Shown: positions 1-10,482, counted from the stretch's first letter. The stretch: 64,000 nucleotides of DNA from Fibrobacter sp. UWP2 (GCF_900141705.1 NZ_FQYM01000009.1:31527-95526); one strand, 5' to 3'. The notes: generated by a model from the sequence alone, not told the origin. Numbers and translations are program-made.

Positions 1-2468
1 GCGCCGCCCTCGGCGGGTTGCGATTCGGTAAGATTCGAGCTGCTGGTCCCGTAGTTCACGATTCCGTTCAGTCGGTCGCTGCTCCACCAGTAAATCTTGG
101 CGCTGCGGTTGTCCACCTGGCAAATGGTGACGCCGCTGATGGTGGTGTTGAGCGGGGTCATGGTGAACTGGTACCATTGACCGTGATTGTCGTCGGTGCC
201 AATGTTGTGCTTGACGTCCATGCCCTCCAAGAAGAAGTAATAGGTTTGGTTGGGTTCGAGCCCGTCAATGGTCAACGCACCGCCCTTGCTGGCCGTGGTC
301 TGCGTGACGGATTTTGCAGTGCTGGCGTCGGGTGTGGTGTTGTAGAACACCGTGGTGAGGGCGACTTCGTTGGCGTCCCAGCTAATGGTGGCCGAGGTAT
401 TAGAAATGGGAACTCCGGCAACATTGCTGTACAGGGGCCCTTCGGCATCTTCGGGCAGTGTCTCTGCTAGGCTTTGGGCTGGGATCAAAAGCTGTGCCGA
501 AAAGTCAATGCACGTTTCGGTAACTGTCCAAAATTCCCAATAATCTTGCAATACGGCGTCGGGGAAGGTGCCGCCCATCAAGGCGCCCAGTGGGCAGGTG
601 TACTTATAGGGCATGCCGCCAGCATTGTATCCGTCGGGGTTGGCGGCACGGTTGTGCGGGTGGTTCAAGTTTTTGTCGCCGGCACCCATCAAGAACGAAA
701 CGTCCCACGGGTTCGCGCCAAGGCTATAATAAATGTTGTCGAGGGCAAGCTGCTTGTATACATCCTTTTCTTGACCGGTGGTGATTTCAGAAAGCATAAA
801 GATGGCGTTTGCCGCGCCCAGATTGTAGCGGTTCAATCCCCAGCCGCTGCTGGTCCATATCAGGTTGTAAGGAGGGACCGCCTTGACCGCTCCGAAACGG
901 TTTGTAAATCGCGGAGTGCCTTCAGAGCCATCGTCGGTCAAACGACGGAGGCTGTTGGTGGACCGCTGTATTAATGTATCCCTTTCCAGTTCTCCAACGC
1001 CGTAGCTAGCCGCGGTTTCCTGGTCCTTCAAAATGAGTTTGACAAAAGAGAACAAAACGTGGGCGTGGATGTTTTCGTAGTCCGTCATCCAGCCGCCAGG
1101 GTAAAATCCGCTTGTGAGGCCAAGGTAGCCGCCCTTGAAGTAGGGACCTGCGTCGTCGGGCTCGTTGTTGTAACCGTAATTGGTGGAATTGTCGTTGATT
1201 GTCAAATCTTTGTACAGGTCGTTTTGGTAGGTGGGGTCGGCGGTGGCGTACCAAAGCGCCAAGGCGGCTGCGGCCGCATTGTCGGTTCTGTTGGTTATGT
1301 TGGAGCTTCCGGTATAGAACCCCTTCAACTTGCCGGTTACATTTAGGTAGGATTTTTTGACCACATTTGCGTAGATGTCTTTTGCTGCTTCCAAAAGGGA
1401 GTCTGCATAAACCGGGTCAAAAACATACCAGGCGGCAGCCACTTCGGCGAGGACAGCGGCATACATGCCCGAAACGTTGCCGGCAGAGTCTGCCACATCG
1501 CGGTCGGGCCCTCCCTTGGAATGGGGCTGGGCATCCTGCTTTTCGGGCACGTCCCAGTATTCATGGTCCACCTGGTCTACGCCAACCGAGTGGTACATGT
1601 CGCCCTTGGCAATCAACCCGTCTGCTTTAGACGCCTTGTACAATTTGAAGATAAAGTCTGCGCCAATCTTGGCTTCGTAAAGCAGGTCAGGGATGCCGTC
1701 CGTGATGGCTGTGTCGGCGTAGGAGTTGCCGTAACGGTCCTCTGCCTTGTCTTGGTAAACCAGGTATGTGGTAATCAAAACGTAGGCTGCAAAGCCCAGG
1801 GTCTCTGAAACTTTAAAGTGGTCTCCGCAGTCGTGCCAGCCACCGGTAAGGTCGTGGCCTATTTTAGAGCCGTCCTTCAAGTGGCAGGCGGCATGTGTGT
1901 GTGATTTTGTATTTCCGCAGCGTTGTGAGCCAAAGAATTGTAGGGAGTATTCCAAAACCGAGTTGAAAATGGACGGGTGAACGTGGAATGTGGCGGAGGT
2001 GTCTCCTCCGCAAACCACAAAGTATTCGCCTATGGTCGCCAGTTCGCTAAAATCTGCTTTGTATAGGGCCTCGGTGCCTGCGACAGCGGTTGCGGAGTCT
2101 GCCAGGCTGAATGAATACAAGGTGTTGTCGTTTCCCGCTTTAAGGACTCCCGCCACCCAAAAGTTGGGCTTTGGCGCATTGGCGTCGGCTAAGGTGAGAT
2201 TTTTTGCAGAAATTACGTCTTTTTTTGTATTCGCGTCAACGACCTTGAACGTTTGTGCCGAGGGGTCCGCCACATAGGCATACTTGTTGTCTTGTGGGCG
2301 GAAGCCACTTTGGTTAACACGAATTACGCGACGATTGAAAACGTTCATCGAGTCGAGGTACCTGCGTTCGTGAACCTTGTCGGTACGGTCGATATTGGGC
2401 AACTCCGCCATCGCCTGGTTGGCGAGGCTCAAACCCAAAAGGAATATTCCGGCTAATATCTTTTTCAT
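1..2468 (-). CDS. Glycoside hydrolase family 9 cellulase, 3' end cut by the window start
   Basis: Secreted endoglucanase that cleaves beta-1,4-glucan. Reading the minus strand from the ATG at 2468 gives a frame open to base 1. Residues 1-21 form a Sec signal peptide (MKKILAGIFLLGLSLANQAMA). An Ig-like CelD_N domain follows (about 48-135, with IRVNQSGF). The GH9 catalytic domain starts near 165 and carries GWHDCGDHFK near 211-220 (the Asp pair of the catalytic base), HPHNRAANPDG near 605 and TETCIDFSAQ near 652, which holds the predicted acid Glu. An FN3-like domain begins near 675. The start lies 5 bases after the stop of the upstream GH9 gene, so the two are probably co-transcribed. The ribosome site is weak. 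The C-terminus is outside the window, so any cell-surface or basic tail cannot be judged. Confidence 0.93.
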   Translation of the reverse strand, partial: MKKILAGIFLLGLSLANQAMAELPNIDRTDKVHERRYLDSMNVFNRRVIRVNQSGFRPQDNKYAYVADPSAQTFKVVDANTKKDVISAKNLTLADANAPKPNFWVAGVLKAGNDNTLYSFSLADSATAVAGTEALYKADFSELATIGEYFVVCGGDTSATFHVHPSIFNSVLEYSLQFFGSQRCGNTKSHTHAACHLKDGSKIGHDLTGGWHDCGDHFKVSETLGFAAYVLITTYLVYQDKAEDRYGNSYADTAITDGIPDLLYEAKIGADFIFKLYKASKADGLIAKGDMYHSVGVDQVDHEYWDVPEKQDAQPHSKGGPDRDVADSAGNVSGMYAAVLAEVAAAWYVFDPVYADSLLEAAKDIYANVVKKSYLNVTGKLKGFYTGSSNITNRTDNAAAAALALWYATADPTYQNDLYKDLTINDNSTNYGYNNEPDDAGPYFKGGYLGLTSGFYPGGWMTDYENIHAHVLFSFVKLILKDQETAASYGVGELERDTLIQRSTNSLRRLTDDGSEGTPRFTNRFGAVKAVPPYNLIWTSSGWGLNRYNLGAANAIFMLSEITTGQEKDVYKQLALDNIYYSLGANPWDVSFLMGAGDKNLNHPHNRAANPDGYNAGGMPYKYTCPLGALMGGTFPDAVLQDYWEFWTVTETCIDFSAQLLIPAQSLAETLPEDAEGPLYSNVAGVPISNTSATISWDANEVALTTVFYNTTPDASTAKSVTQTTASKGGALTIDGLEPNQTYYFFLEGMDVKHNIGTDDNHGQWYQFTMTPLNTTISGVTICQVDNRSAKIYWWSSDRLNGIVNYGTSSSNLTESQPAEGG

Positions 2469-2473
2469 TCTAT

Positions 2474-5400
2474 TTACTTCTTTTTAGCGCGTTTGAAACC
2501 AAATGCCTTTGTGGTATCGTCAGAACTTGAACTCTTTTGCTGAGTTTTGGTGTTTGTTTCTTTTGCCTTGAAGGTGAACTTGGCGATGTATGCGCCAGTT
2601 CCGATTTTTTTGCCCTTGCTCGAAATGGGAGCTTCTCCATTGTGGGCGAGCCATTCCAAGTTCATGCGAATCACGCCGTCGTCCGAAATGACTTTGCGAA
2701 CGGTTTCTCCGTTGATGGTTATGGTTTCGCTGTTGATGAATTGCCCCATGTTGTCGAACACTTCAATGCTGAATTTTACATCAATGAGATTGACAAGGGC
2801 GACCTCCCCTCCGAGGGTGTCCAATATAAGCGCCGACGGTAAAGTGATTTCAATGCCGAATACAGGACCTGCGTGCAGATAGCTATTGTCTGCAGCGTTA
2901 GTTGTAGCCATCAAGATGTTATTCATGATGTTGGTGAAGTATTCCTTGCCTTCTTTGAGTACCGTAATGCGGAAAGCTTCATCCTGGGCGGGCGGGAACG
3001 CGCTGTAGGAGAATTCGTTGCCGTTTGCCTTGGTGACTCCGTTAGCAAGCGTTACTTCGAACTTGATATTGCCCGCTGCGCCAGTGACCATCCTCCACGG
3101 ATTTTTGTCGGTGGGACTGTTGCCGGCAACGTCTTTGTAACGGCTGAGGTTCATCAGAGGAACAAGCCTAATGGAATCGCCTGCATGGATGGCATCATCG
3201 GCGTCAGTCATGTAGGTGTATGTCTGTTTGGAACCATTCATCCTTACTACTTTGGAACTACGGAGGTATACGCCCGCGGTGGAACCACGTTTGCGCTCAA
3301 TGTATTCCAGTGCATCGGAAGAGTCCGCGACCAGAGGCTCAGAAGCTATCACAGTAAGGGTGGTGAAACTGCCGCTGGAATCGGCCTTGGCTGTTACCAG
3401 AATTGGCGGACACTTGTCAAATAGTGTTGCTGTATTGTCGTCAAAGAATCCGCCCAAAGGTCCTTTGCGAGGCAATAAGGTGCCGTTGCCACCTTGTGCG
3501 CCATATGTTGTGTTGGCGTACACGCCTTCGGGGATAGGAATCCTAATGACCGTTGCTGTGGACTGTACCGTGTCATACCCGATGGTGACAATCTCCGGGA
3601 TGAAGGTGGAATCTATAGTTGTCGTACAGTTGGTCTTGTCTTCTTTGGTGGTTATTGTCATAGAAAGAGTGTCGATGTGGTCTACCACGTCGGTCTCCAA
3701 CCCGGTGATAGAATCAATGACGTAGACTTTCCTGGTGTTGTAAACGGTATCTTCCTTTGTGGCGCAAGTCGTGCTAGACCTTGTGCTCCAAGTGCCGTTA
3801 GCGGAATCCAACTGCGTAATGGGCTTTGCCGTTTTTTCGCCATAAATGGTGTCAAGTGCCCAGCCGTTGGTGGGCATGGCAAAGGCGTGGTACACGGAAG
3901 GGCTACCCCAATAGACGTCAATTGTATCCACCATGTCTTTGTCGCGGAGCGTCTTGGTGAACTCAATGTAAATTATGTCGGGGTTGCCGTCGCCCTCCTT
4001 GTCTTCGATGTAGGCGTACTTGACAGGGATAGGACGGATGGATTCAATGATGGTTACCGGGCCATTGCATGTCGAAAGCGGGTTTGCGGCCATATCACTA
4101 ATAGAAATCCCTTCTGCGATTTCGGCCTTGTAATCTTGCTTTACAATGACTCCGTCGGTATTGCCTTCAATAACGTACTGCCATGTTTTTCCGTTATCCG
4201 AGGTGGTAGCCTTAATTACCGAGATGGAAGTTTGGTTCACTTCGGCGCCGTTATTGACAACGCGAAGAATCCAAGAGTTTTTGGACGGAATATTCACCGG
4301 TTCCGAGAAGGCTATTTTCAAGGTGTCTTGAACACGGGCGTGATTCTCGTTTTCAAGGATTGCCACCGAGGTGAGCTTGGGGGCGATTCCGTCAGAAATA
4401 TTTGCGGTCGCCGTCTTGACGATATTGTTCTCGGTCATGTAAATGGTGGCCTTACCCACAGGTGCGGTGGTTTCGGGGACCAAGGACTCGTCTATGGCGA
4501 TGACCGCCTCGGAACCAGATACGGTCTGGGTAGGCTTGAGCATAAAGCTGACAGAGTCGCTGTTGACCGGGTTTTCCATTTCAACAAGGACGCTGTCCAG
4601 CTTCAGCAAGGAACCGTCAAACTGGCTTCCACTGAAGGTCAGTGTCAGCTGGTCCGCCTTGGAATTGCAGTTCTCGTCTTGCATCATGACGGTTTGCGGA
4701 ATCGGAGTGGTCGGGTTCGCGTAGAAGTACTGCGAAGTCGAGTCTTCGTCATCGTCGGCGTCAATGTAAATGACGTTGATGGTGTCACCGCCAACGAGGG
4801 CCACATTGGGGAGCACGGCGTTGGAGTTGTTCACAGCCGAGAACCAATCGCTTTCGAAGTAGCCGAGGGCTTCGTCGGTGCGCTTCAGGGTAACAGACGT
4901 TGCTTCGCCGGTTCTAGAGTTGTGCAGCGTGACAGAGACGGTTTCGTGCTTGTTGTTGTCCTTGTCGCTCACGAAGATCTTGAACTTCATGGGGTCTTCG
5001 GTAACAGGGCTCGAAACGGAGTTCCCGTCTTCACGGAGCAGTTGCAGCTTGCCGGCAGTACGGTCGCCCTTGCTAAACTGTACATAGTAGTTTCTGTTCA
5101 CAAAGGCGCAACCGCCAAATTCCTGGCAAGACTCGCATTCGGGGTTTGGCCCTGCAAACACGGTGATGTCGACCTTGTTTGTGCCTATGGTCATTTTTAC
5201 CGGGATGTTGAGCAGGTAGCGTCCTGTGGACGGGTCGTAGACTGCCGCAGTTTCTCGTTGAGCCTTGGAGAGGGCGACGCCGTTTACCCAGATGTCGGTG
5301 ATGTAGCCGCTCTCGGTGACAACGGCGGTGCCGGTCGCATACAGGGTGCTCTTACTGGAGTCAATCTGAACGTATGAACCATTTGAAAGGTTAAAAGGAG

Positions 5401-8400
5401 GGTCGTAGGAAACAGTGAGTTTGTAGTCGGCACGCTTGGTTGCCATTTCGCTGTACGAGGGGCTGAAGCCCGAGATGAATTCATCCTTGCGGTAGACTGC
5501 AATGTAAGGATTTACTGGTGCATGTTCCTTGTCGCCTTGGTCCTTCTCCCATTCGGGCATGCCGTCGTAATCGGCGCCGTCGATTTCCCTTTTGTGCGGC
5601 GCCCAGCTCCAGTGACCGCCTGCGGCTGAGAAACGGATTTTCCCCGGTTGACGAAGGGTCTCACAACCGCCGTTTTGGTAAATGCCCGAAGAGAACCCGA
5701 GGTCAATGCGCATACGTGATGCAGACTTGATTTCGGTGCCGCCTAGCGGTATGGGGAAGTACCAGCCGTAGGTGCCTGTTGCCGCATCGTAGGTGTCATC
5801 GAGCCTGATAGGCACGGAATGACGGAGGTTGTAACGAATCATTTCATCGGCGGAGGAACCGTCGGTGGTCAAGCAAGGCTTGTTGAAGCCTGCTTCGTCG
5901 TAAGCCTGGCAAATGTCTTCGTCAATGAGCAGGGGGCAGGTTCCCGGTTGGTTGTTCTCGCCAGGTGTGGCCTCAATCTCATCGGGGCGTGCTGTTACGT
6001 AGAGGCGAAGTTCCAAGCTGTCAAAGGCTCGTTCTTCGTTATTGACAAGGTTCAGGTTCATGAAGTCGAGCCCGGTGAACTCGTACTGGTAGGCGGTAAC
6101 GTCAAAATTGAAACGCGTGACAGGTGTCGTGAACTTGAGCGGAGCGCCCTTGTCGTTGATGCAGCTCCGGCTTCCGTTACTTTCGACACAATAATAGTAG
6201 GTCGTTTTTTCTTTGAGGCCACCAATCTTTACGTAGTGGAAGTTGGTGGGGATTCCCGAGACATCGGCGTTGATGTCGCCCGTATTCCACTGCATTTTGT
6301 CGTAGCTGGTGAGGGTCGTGTCCCAATACATTTTGGATTCGTACTGGCCATTGGGAGTGTACCACATGATTTCGGCGCTGTCGGAGCTCAGGTTGCAAAC
6401 TTTAATGTTCTGGATGTCGGCATCGCCTGGCGGGCTAACGAGCGTCGTAAACGAATAAGGGGTTGAGGTACTGTCGACAAGCCACTTGGTGGTGTAGGCC
6501 TCGCTGCGGCTGTTTATGGCAACGACCTTGAAAAAGTATGAAGTCCCGTTTTGGAGCCCGGTAAGATGAATCTCGTGAGACATTCCCGGCACAGTGTCTT
6601 TGACGGGGATGTTGAAGGGGCCGGTTTCGTTTGTGCTGTAGAGGATCATCGCAGTGCCGCGGATGTCCTGGGTGATTTTAACGATGGCGGAATCGTAGCC
6701 CACATAGCGGATTTCAACGCCAATGTCCTTGGGGGCACGGTTCCGGTCCTCCTCTTTGATGACCATCGTCGCTGCGGCAAGGAACATGGATGTTGCGTCA
6801 ATACAAGTCTCTTCCTTAAAATGGTCCTTCCAGCTATATGCCATGCCAGGAATCCAGGCGTTCCCTTCTTTGGGTGCAGGAGCACCAATGAGGGCGCCTA
6901 CAGGGGGGGTATATTTGTAGGTGGCGCCGGGTATGTTTTTGCCTTCGGGGTTTGCTGCGCGGTGGTGGGGGTGGGCGTCGTTTTTGTCGCCAACGCCAAT
7001 CAAGAACGAAATGTCCCACGGGTTTACGCCGAACAGGTAGTTCAACTGGTTAATGCCCAACTGCTTCATGGCGGCGGAGTTCCAGGTTTGCACGCCCTTT
7101 TGAGGCAGGCGGACGCCCTCTAGGTCTTTGGTCACGTCGACGTAGGCGAAAAGGTCAAAAATATTACCCGCTTGGTAACGGTTGTAAATCCATTCCATTT
7201 GGTATTGCATTTGGTACCACAGGTCTGTCGCTGTCACGATGGCCGTTCCGTTGTCGGGGTGCGGGATGGTGATGCCGTTTGACCCGGAGGAGGACCTTGC
7301 GGAGATATTGTTTGCGAGTGTGTAGGCGATGTTCTCGGCGTAAAAAAGTCGGTCGTCGTGTGAAATTCCAAAGGAAGCCGCGGTACTATCGTCTTTTAAA
7401 AGCAGCTTGTAGAATGAGTAAAGGGCAAAGGTCTCGACATCGGCCCAAGATGTGTTGGAGGACTTTTTCATGCCGTTGGGGGACGCGGCAAACCACCCGC
7501 CCCGGAAGTGGGCTACACCAACATTGTCGTCGTTGCGAAGGGTTTGGTCCTCGGCGGCGTCGTTCAAGTATTTCATGCCGGAATCGGGGTAGGTTCCATA
7601 ATGGAGGGCGACTGCCGCGATACTGATGTCGTCCAGATATGAGTTGCCGCCGTTATAGGCTGCGCTAGACCATGTGCCGGGTTCGGTATTGTGTACAAAA
7701 GGCTTTCCACCACCGTAGGTGGGGTTGCCGAGGGCCAGGTTCTTGGCAAAGTCGTACATGGCGACCGCGACCATTTTGCAGGAATCGGCGAAGGCCTTGT
7801 CGTAGCGGGCGTAGTCACGTCCCAAAATGGCGAGGCCCGCTGCAATTTCGCTAGAAACATTGGCGCCCAATTCGCCCAGGCGGACGTCTCTTTCGCTGGG
7901 ACCGCCGCTGCCTTTGCGTGTTGCGGGAATGGCATCCTGGATTTCGGGCCTGGCCCACCAGCCGTGGTCGGCGCCAAAGTTACCAATAGAAACGGGCATG
8001 TTGTCGATGACGCCATTGGCTACGCGATAGGCCCTTAAAAAGAAATCGGCGCCGTGCTTGGCTTCACGAAGAATGTCGGGAATATCGTCAATATTGACAG
8101 TCTCGCCATGGTTGTAGGCGTAGTTGTTGTCATCGCGGTCTGCGTTGCCAGCTGCAGTCGTGGTTAACACCATAAAAGAGAGACCTTGGGTGTAAGACTC
8201 CTTCAGGTGGTCTCCGCAGTCATACCAGCCGCCTTGCAGGTCGCCCTCTTTCACGGTAATACCGGCCGTGGAGCCTCCCGAGCCGCTATTTACGAGAGTG
8301 CCTCCGCCATCCTTGGTGTGGCTCGGCTTGTGGAACCAGGACTCCGAGTTGCCGCTACGGTTGATGCCAAAAAACTTTAACAGGGCGTCGCGAATCATGG

Positions 8401-9058
8401 AGTAAACTCGCTCGCTGATGATGAAGGTCGAGGAATATTGGTTGAGAACCTTAATGCGGTATCGGGTATTGTGGGCCAGGTTTTCTGCAAGCTGGGATAG
8501 GTTGCCAATGCAAACTTTGCCGGAGGGGCCCTCTGTCTCGGTGTTGTAGCGAACCTGGTCATTGGTCGCTGCATCGGTGGATGCTATTATTTCCCAGGAC
8601 GATGACGTTGATAAACCAGAGGGCGTGAAAGTCCCTCCGGTTGCGACTTCGTTGCCGTCTAGGTCCACGATGGAGAAATTCTCGGTACAGTTCCCGCTAG
8701 AAACATAGTAGAACTGCATTTCGGGGTCGTCGGGAAGATAGCCCGCTTGGTTCACACGGATACGTCCGATGCGCATGTTCATTGCGTCTATAAAAGCCTG
8801 GTTCAGCGTATCGGGAATAAAGGCGTTTGGCTTAAAGTCCTGGGGTACGGAACCTACCTTTGGAACGGTATTGTGCTTGGAGGGGTTCGGAACAAAATGA
8901 CTAAAGCTCTGCACGGTTCCGCCGTCGTCGACGGAAGCGGTATCCCATTTCATAGGCCAAACAGGGCGGATGAGATCATAGGGCGTCGGTTGTTCTTGAT
9001 CGGCGGCAAAGGCGCATGACACAAAAAAGGCGAAAAGCAATAAAACAAAAGCCGGCAT
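2474..9058 (-). CDS. Very large multidomain GH9 endoglucanase (2194 aa)
   Basis: Secreted cellulase. Residues 1-18 form a signal peptide ending CAFA. An N-terminal Ig-like domain (about 95-215, IRVNQAGYLP) precedes the GH9 catalytic domain (about 220-775) with GGWYDCGDH near 280, HPHHRAANPEG near 696 and EETCIDATSMF near 750. Two FN3-like domains follow (about 780-985), then a beta-rich region of about 200 residues (990-1200) that may bind carbohydrate but was not assigned. Several Ig-like segments come next, one of them with the SbsA-type phrase DTLKIAFSEPVN. The last 110 residues form a FlgD-like Ig fold (IEVFDNMGQF, then GTGAYIAKF), a Ser run and a basic tail ending FGFKRAKKK. At about three times the size of a simple GH9 enzyme, most of the chain is accessory. 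First gene of a pair with the downstream GH9. Confidence 0.95.
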   Translation of the reverse strand: MPAFVLLLFAFFVSCAFAADQEQPTPYDLIRPVWPMKWDTASVDDGGTVQSFSHFVPNPSKHNTVPKVGSVPQDFKPNAFIPDTLNQAFIDAMNMRIGRIRVNQAGYLPDDPEMQFYYVSSGNCTENFSIVDLDGNEVATGGTFTPSGLSTSSSWEIIASTDAATNDQVRYNTETEGPSGKVCIGNLSQLAENLAHNTRYRIKVLNQYSSTFIISERVYSMIRDALLKFFGINRSGNSESWFHKPSHTKDGGGTLVNSGSGGSTAGITVKEGDLQGGWYDCGDHLKESYTQGLSFMVLTTTAAGNADRDDNNYAYNHGETVNIDDIPDILREAKHGADFFLRAYRVANGVIDNMPVSIGNFGADHGWWARPEIQDAIPATRKGSGGPSERDVRLGELGANVSSEIAAGLAILGRDYARYDKAFADSCKMVAVAMYDFAKNLALGNPTYGGGKPFVHNTEPGTWSSAAYNGGNSYLDDISIAAVALHYGTYPDSGMKYLNDAAEDQTLRNDDNVGVAHFRGGWFAASPNGMKKSSNTSWADVETFALYSFYKLLLKDDSTAASFGISHDDRLFYAENIAYTLANNISARSSSGSNGITIPHPDNGTAIVTATDLWYQMQYQMEWIYNRYQAGNIFDLFAYVDVTKDLEGVRLPQKGVQTWNSAAMKQLGINQLNYLFGVNPWDISFLIGVGDKNDAHPHHRAANPEGKNIPGATYKYTPPVGALIGAPAPKEGNAWIPGMAYSWKDHFKEETCIDATSMFLAAATMVIKEEDRNRAPKDIGVEIRYVGYDSAIVKITQDIRGTAMILYSTNETGPFNIPVKDTVPGMSHEIHLTGLQNGTSYFFKVVAINSRSEAYTTKWLVDSTSTPYSFTTLVSPPGDADIQNIKVCNLSSDSAEIMWYTPNGQYESKMYWDTTLTSYDKMQWNTGDINADVSGIPTNFHYVKIGGLKEKTTYYYCVESNGSRSCINDKGAPLKFTTPVTRFNFDVTAYQYEFTGLDFMNLNLVNNEERAFDSLELRLYVTARPDEIEATPGENNQPGTCPLLIDEDICQAYDEAGFNKPCLTTDGSSADEMIRYNLRHSVPIRLDDTYDAATGTYGWYFPIPLGGTEIKSASRMRIDLGFSSGIYQNGGCETLRQPGKIRFSAAGGHWSWAPHKREIDGADYDGMPEWEKDQGDKEHAPVNPYIAVYRKDEFISGFSPSYSEMATKRADYKLTVSYDPPFNLSNGSYVQIDSSKSTLYATGTAVVTESGYITDIWVNGVALSKAQRETAAVYDPSTGRYLLNIPVKMTIGTNKVDITVFAGPNPECESCQEFGGCAFVNRNYYVQFSKGDRTAGKLQLLREDGNSVSSPVTEDPMKFKIFVSDKDNNKHETVSVTLHNSRTGEATSVTLKRTDEALGYFESDWFSAVNNSNAVLPNVALVGGDTINVIYIDADDDEDSTSQYFYANPTTPIPQTVMMQDENCNSKADQLTLTFSGSQFDGSLLKLDSVLVEMENPVNSDSVSFMLKPTQTVSGSEAVIAIDESLVPETTAPVGKATIYMTENNIVKTATANISDGIAPKLTSVAILENENHARVQDTLKIAFSEPVNIPSKNSWILRVVNNGAEVNQTSISVIKATTSDNGKTWQYVIEGNTDGVIVKQDYKAEIAEGISISDMAANPLSTCNGPVTIIESIRPIPVKYAYIEDKEGDGNPDIIYIEFTKTLRDKDMVDTIDVYWGSPSVYHAFAMPTNGWALDTIYGEKTAKPITQLDSANGTWSTRSSTTCATKEDTVYNTRKVYVIDSITGLETDVVDHIDTLSMTITTKEDKTNCTTTIDSTFIPEIVTIGYDTVQSTATVIRIPIPEGVYANTTYGAQGGNGTLLPRKGPLGGFFDDNTATLFDKCPPILVTAKADSSGSFTTLTVIASEPLVADSSDALEYIERKRGSTAGVYLRSSKVVRMNGSKQTYTYMTDADDAIHAGDSIRLVPLMNLSRYKDVAGNSPTDKNPWRMVTGAAGNIKFEVTLANGVTKANGNEFSYSAFPPAQDEAFRITVLKEGKEYFTNIMNNILMATTNAADNSYLHAGPVFGIEITLPSALILDTLGGEVALVNLIDVKFSIEVFDNMGQFINSETITINGETVRKVISDDGVIRMNLEWLAHNGEAPISSKGKKIGTGAYIAKFTFKAKETNTKTQQKSSSSDDTTKAFGFKRAKKK

Positions 9059-9179
9059 GAAGCCTCCTTTTCATAACATTGATCCCAATCACATTATGAA
9101 AATAGGCTTTTTAGCTGCTTTTGTCAAAAACGAAAGAAAAAAAAACGGACTAATACGGACTAAAAACGACTCTTTTTTT

Positions 9180-9185
9180 TATATT
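9180..9185 (+). promoter_or_regulatory. TATATT -10-like box, 7 bases before the start codon
   Basis: TATATT ends 7 bases before the ATG at 9193. If it is used as a -10 element the mRNA would have almost no leader. The same hexamer sits close to many other starts in this window. No convincing -35 was identified. Confidence 0.4.
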
Positions 9186-9192
9186 CATTCCT

Positions 9193-10356
9193 ATGAGAGT
9201 GTTTAAAAAAAGTTTTTTGTTAAAAAGTGCTGTTTTAATGGGGTTTTGTACCGGTTTTTATGCCTGTGGGTCGGACTCCCCTTCGGAGTCTTCTCCGGGT
9301 GATTCCCCGATTGCAGAACAGCCGGTCAGTTCCGCAGACGTCCTTGTAGAGGGATCTTCGGAGTCTATTCCGTCATCGGCCGAACCAGGAACAAATGCGT
9401 CGTCCGCCACTGGAGATGTCGGCAAGTCCTCTGCATTGACGCCTAAAAGCTCCTCGTCCACTCAAAAACCCGCAGTTTCGTCGTCTTCCAAAAAGACTGA
9501 AACCGTGAGTTCCGAGGAAATTTTGAACGAACCCACCAATTTGGTTAATGGAAAATGCGGCCCGCAAAGTCCGATTGTCGAGCGCGACAGCATGGCCTCA
9601 TGGGTTTTCACGCGTTCCTCGGGCGACGTATTTGACCAAATCTTGGCTCCATTCGTGTGGACGTTTGATGACGGCAAGTCGTTGCAAGGAAACGGGTTAA
9701 GCACTGTGAATCTACGTTATTCTAAATCGGGAGTCGTAACAGCGCAGCTTTCTGTAGATGGCAACGCCATTACCTGTAGTCCGCTGCAAGTCCAGGGCGA
9801 GCCGATTACTATTTCGTCTTGCAAGGCCGACAAGGCTGCCGCCAAGCCGGGTGATGTTATTACCTGGAATGTGGTCGCAGAGTCCAAATCTCCAATTATT
9901 TCGTATGATTGGTCCACTGATTTTGAAGGAGTCTCCATTACAGGTACTGGAGCCTCCGCTTCACTTACGGCGACTAGTGCCATGCATAAGAAAAAGGTGG
10001 CTTCAAAAGTCGTCGTGACCAATGAAGATAAAACAGTGCAAACTTACGCATGTGAAGGAGTCGGTGTAGTTGATCCGGACCAAGTCGATATTGTTTTATC
10101 CAAATCGGCTTCCGATTCTTCCAAGGCATTCCCGACAGCGCAAACAGTTGTAGTTCAATACCCCTCTGATGCCGTGAATTGCCAAATGATTTGCGGTGCC
10201 CAGTCTGATGGAGTTCTTCTGGATATAGACGGCGAAGAATACACGATAGATTATTCCTTGAACATTAGCCCGAAGGGTTGCAAAGATGGTGCTGCCGCCG
10301 GCACAAAAATGTCGGTGACCGCTTCTATGCGGGTGCTGTGCTATGTCGCGTACTAG
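9193..10356 (+). CDS. Secreted lipoprotein with Ser-rich linker and PKD-like domains
   Basis: A 387-residue predicted lipoprotein of unknown role. The signal ends in a lipobox (GFYAC, Cys25). Residues 26-110 are a Ser/Thr/Pro-rich linker with repeated SSS runs, typical of secreted Fibrobacter proteins. Two or three beta-sandwich segments follow: about 117-200 (VWTFDDGKSLQGNG and VNLRYSKSGVVTAQLSV, like PKD domains), about 205-300 (GDVITWNVVAESKSPIISYDWS) and a C-terminal segment with paired cysteines. No catalytic motif was seen. It is divergently transcribed from the GH9 pair across a 134-bp A/T-rich gap, so it may share control with it. Likely a surface-exposed binding or structural protein; function not known. 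Confidence 0.85.
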   Translation: MRVFKKSFLLKSAVLMGFCTGFYACGSDSPSESSPGDSPIAEQPVSSADVLVEGSSESIPSSAEPGTNASSATGDVGKSSALTPKSSSSTQKPAVSSSSKKTETVSSEEILNEPTNLVNGKCGPQSPIVERDSMASWVFTRSSGDVFDQILAPFVWTFDDGKSLQGNGLSTVNLRYSKSGVVTAQLSVDGNAITCSPLQVQGEPITISSCKADKAAAKPGDVITWNVVAESKSPIISYDWSTDFEGVSITGTGASASLTATSAMHKKKVASKVVVTNEDKTVQTYACEGVGVVDPDQVDIVLSKSASDSSKAFPTAQTVVVQYPSDAVNCQMICGAQSDGVLLDIDGEEYTIDYSLNISPKGCKDGAAAGTKMSVTASMRVLCYVAY

Positions 10357-10397
10357 CGGCGCTGCATGAGTAAAATCCGTTACGCTGATTTGAAAAA

Positions 10398-10430
10398 AGC
10401 CCGGCTGCGGTCGGGCTTTTTTGTTTTTTT
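10398..10430 (+). terminator. Rho-independent terminator after the PKD-like lipoprotein gene
   Basis: AGCCCG and CGGGCT arms enclose a short GC loop (10398-10417), followed by a T-rich tract to 10430. Confidence 0.85.
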
Positions 10431-10482
10431 CGAAAGCAAAAAAGATGTAAATTTTTGGTTGCAATTTATGAAAACGTAAGAA

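Noticed and set aside
3494..5377. Long open frame of 627 codons on the plus strand
   Set aside because: It lies wholly antisense to the large GH9 gene, has no ribosome site and no recognisable domain; it arises from codon bias of the real gene.
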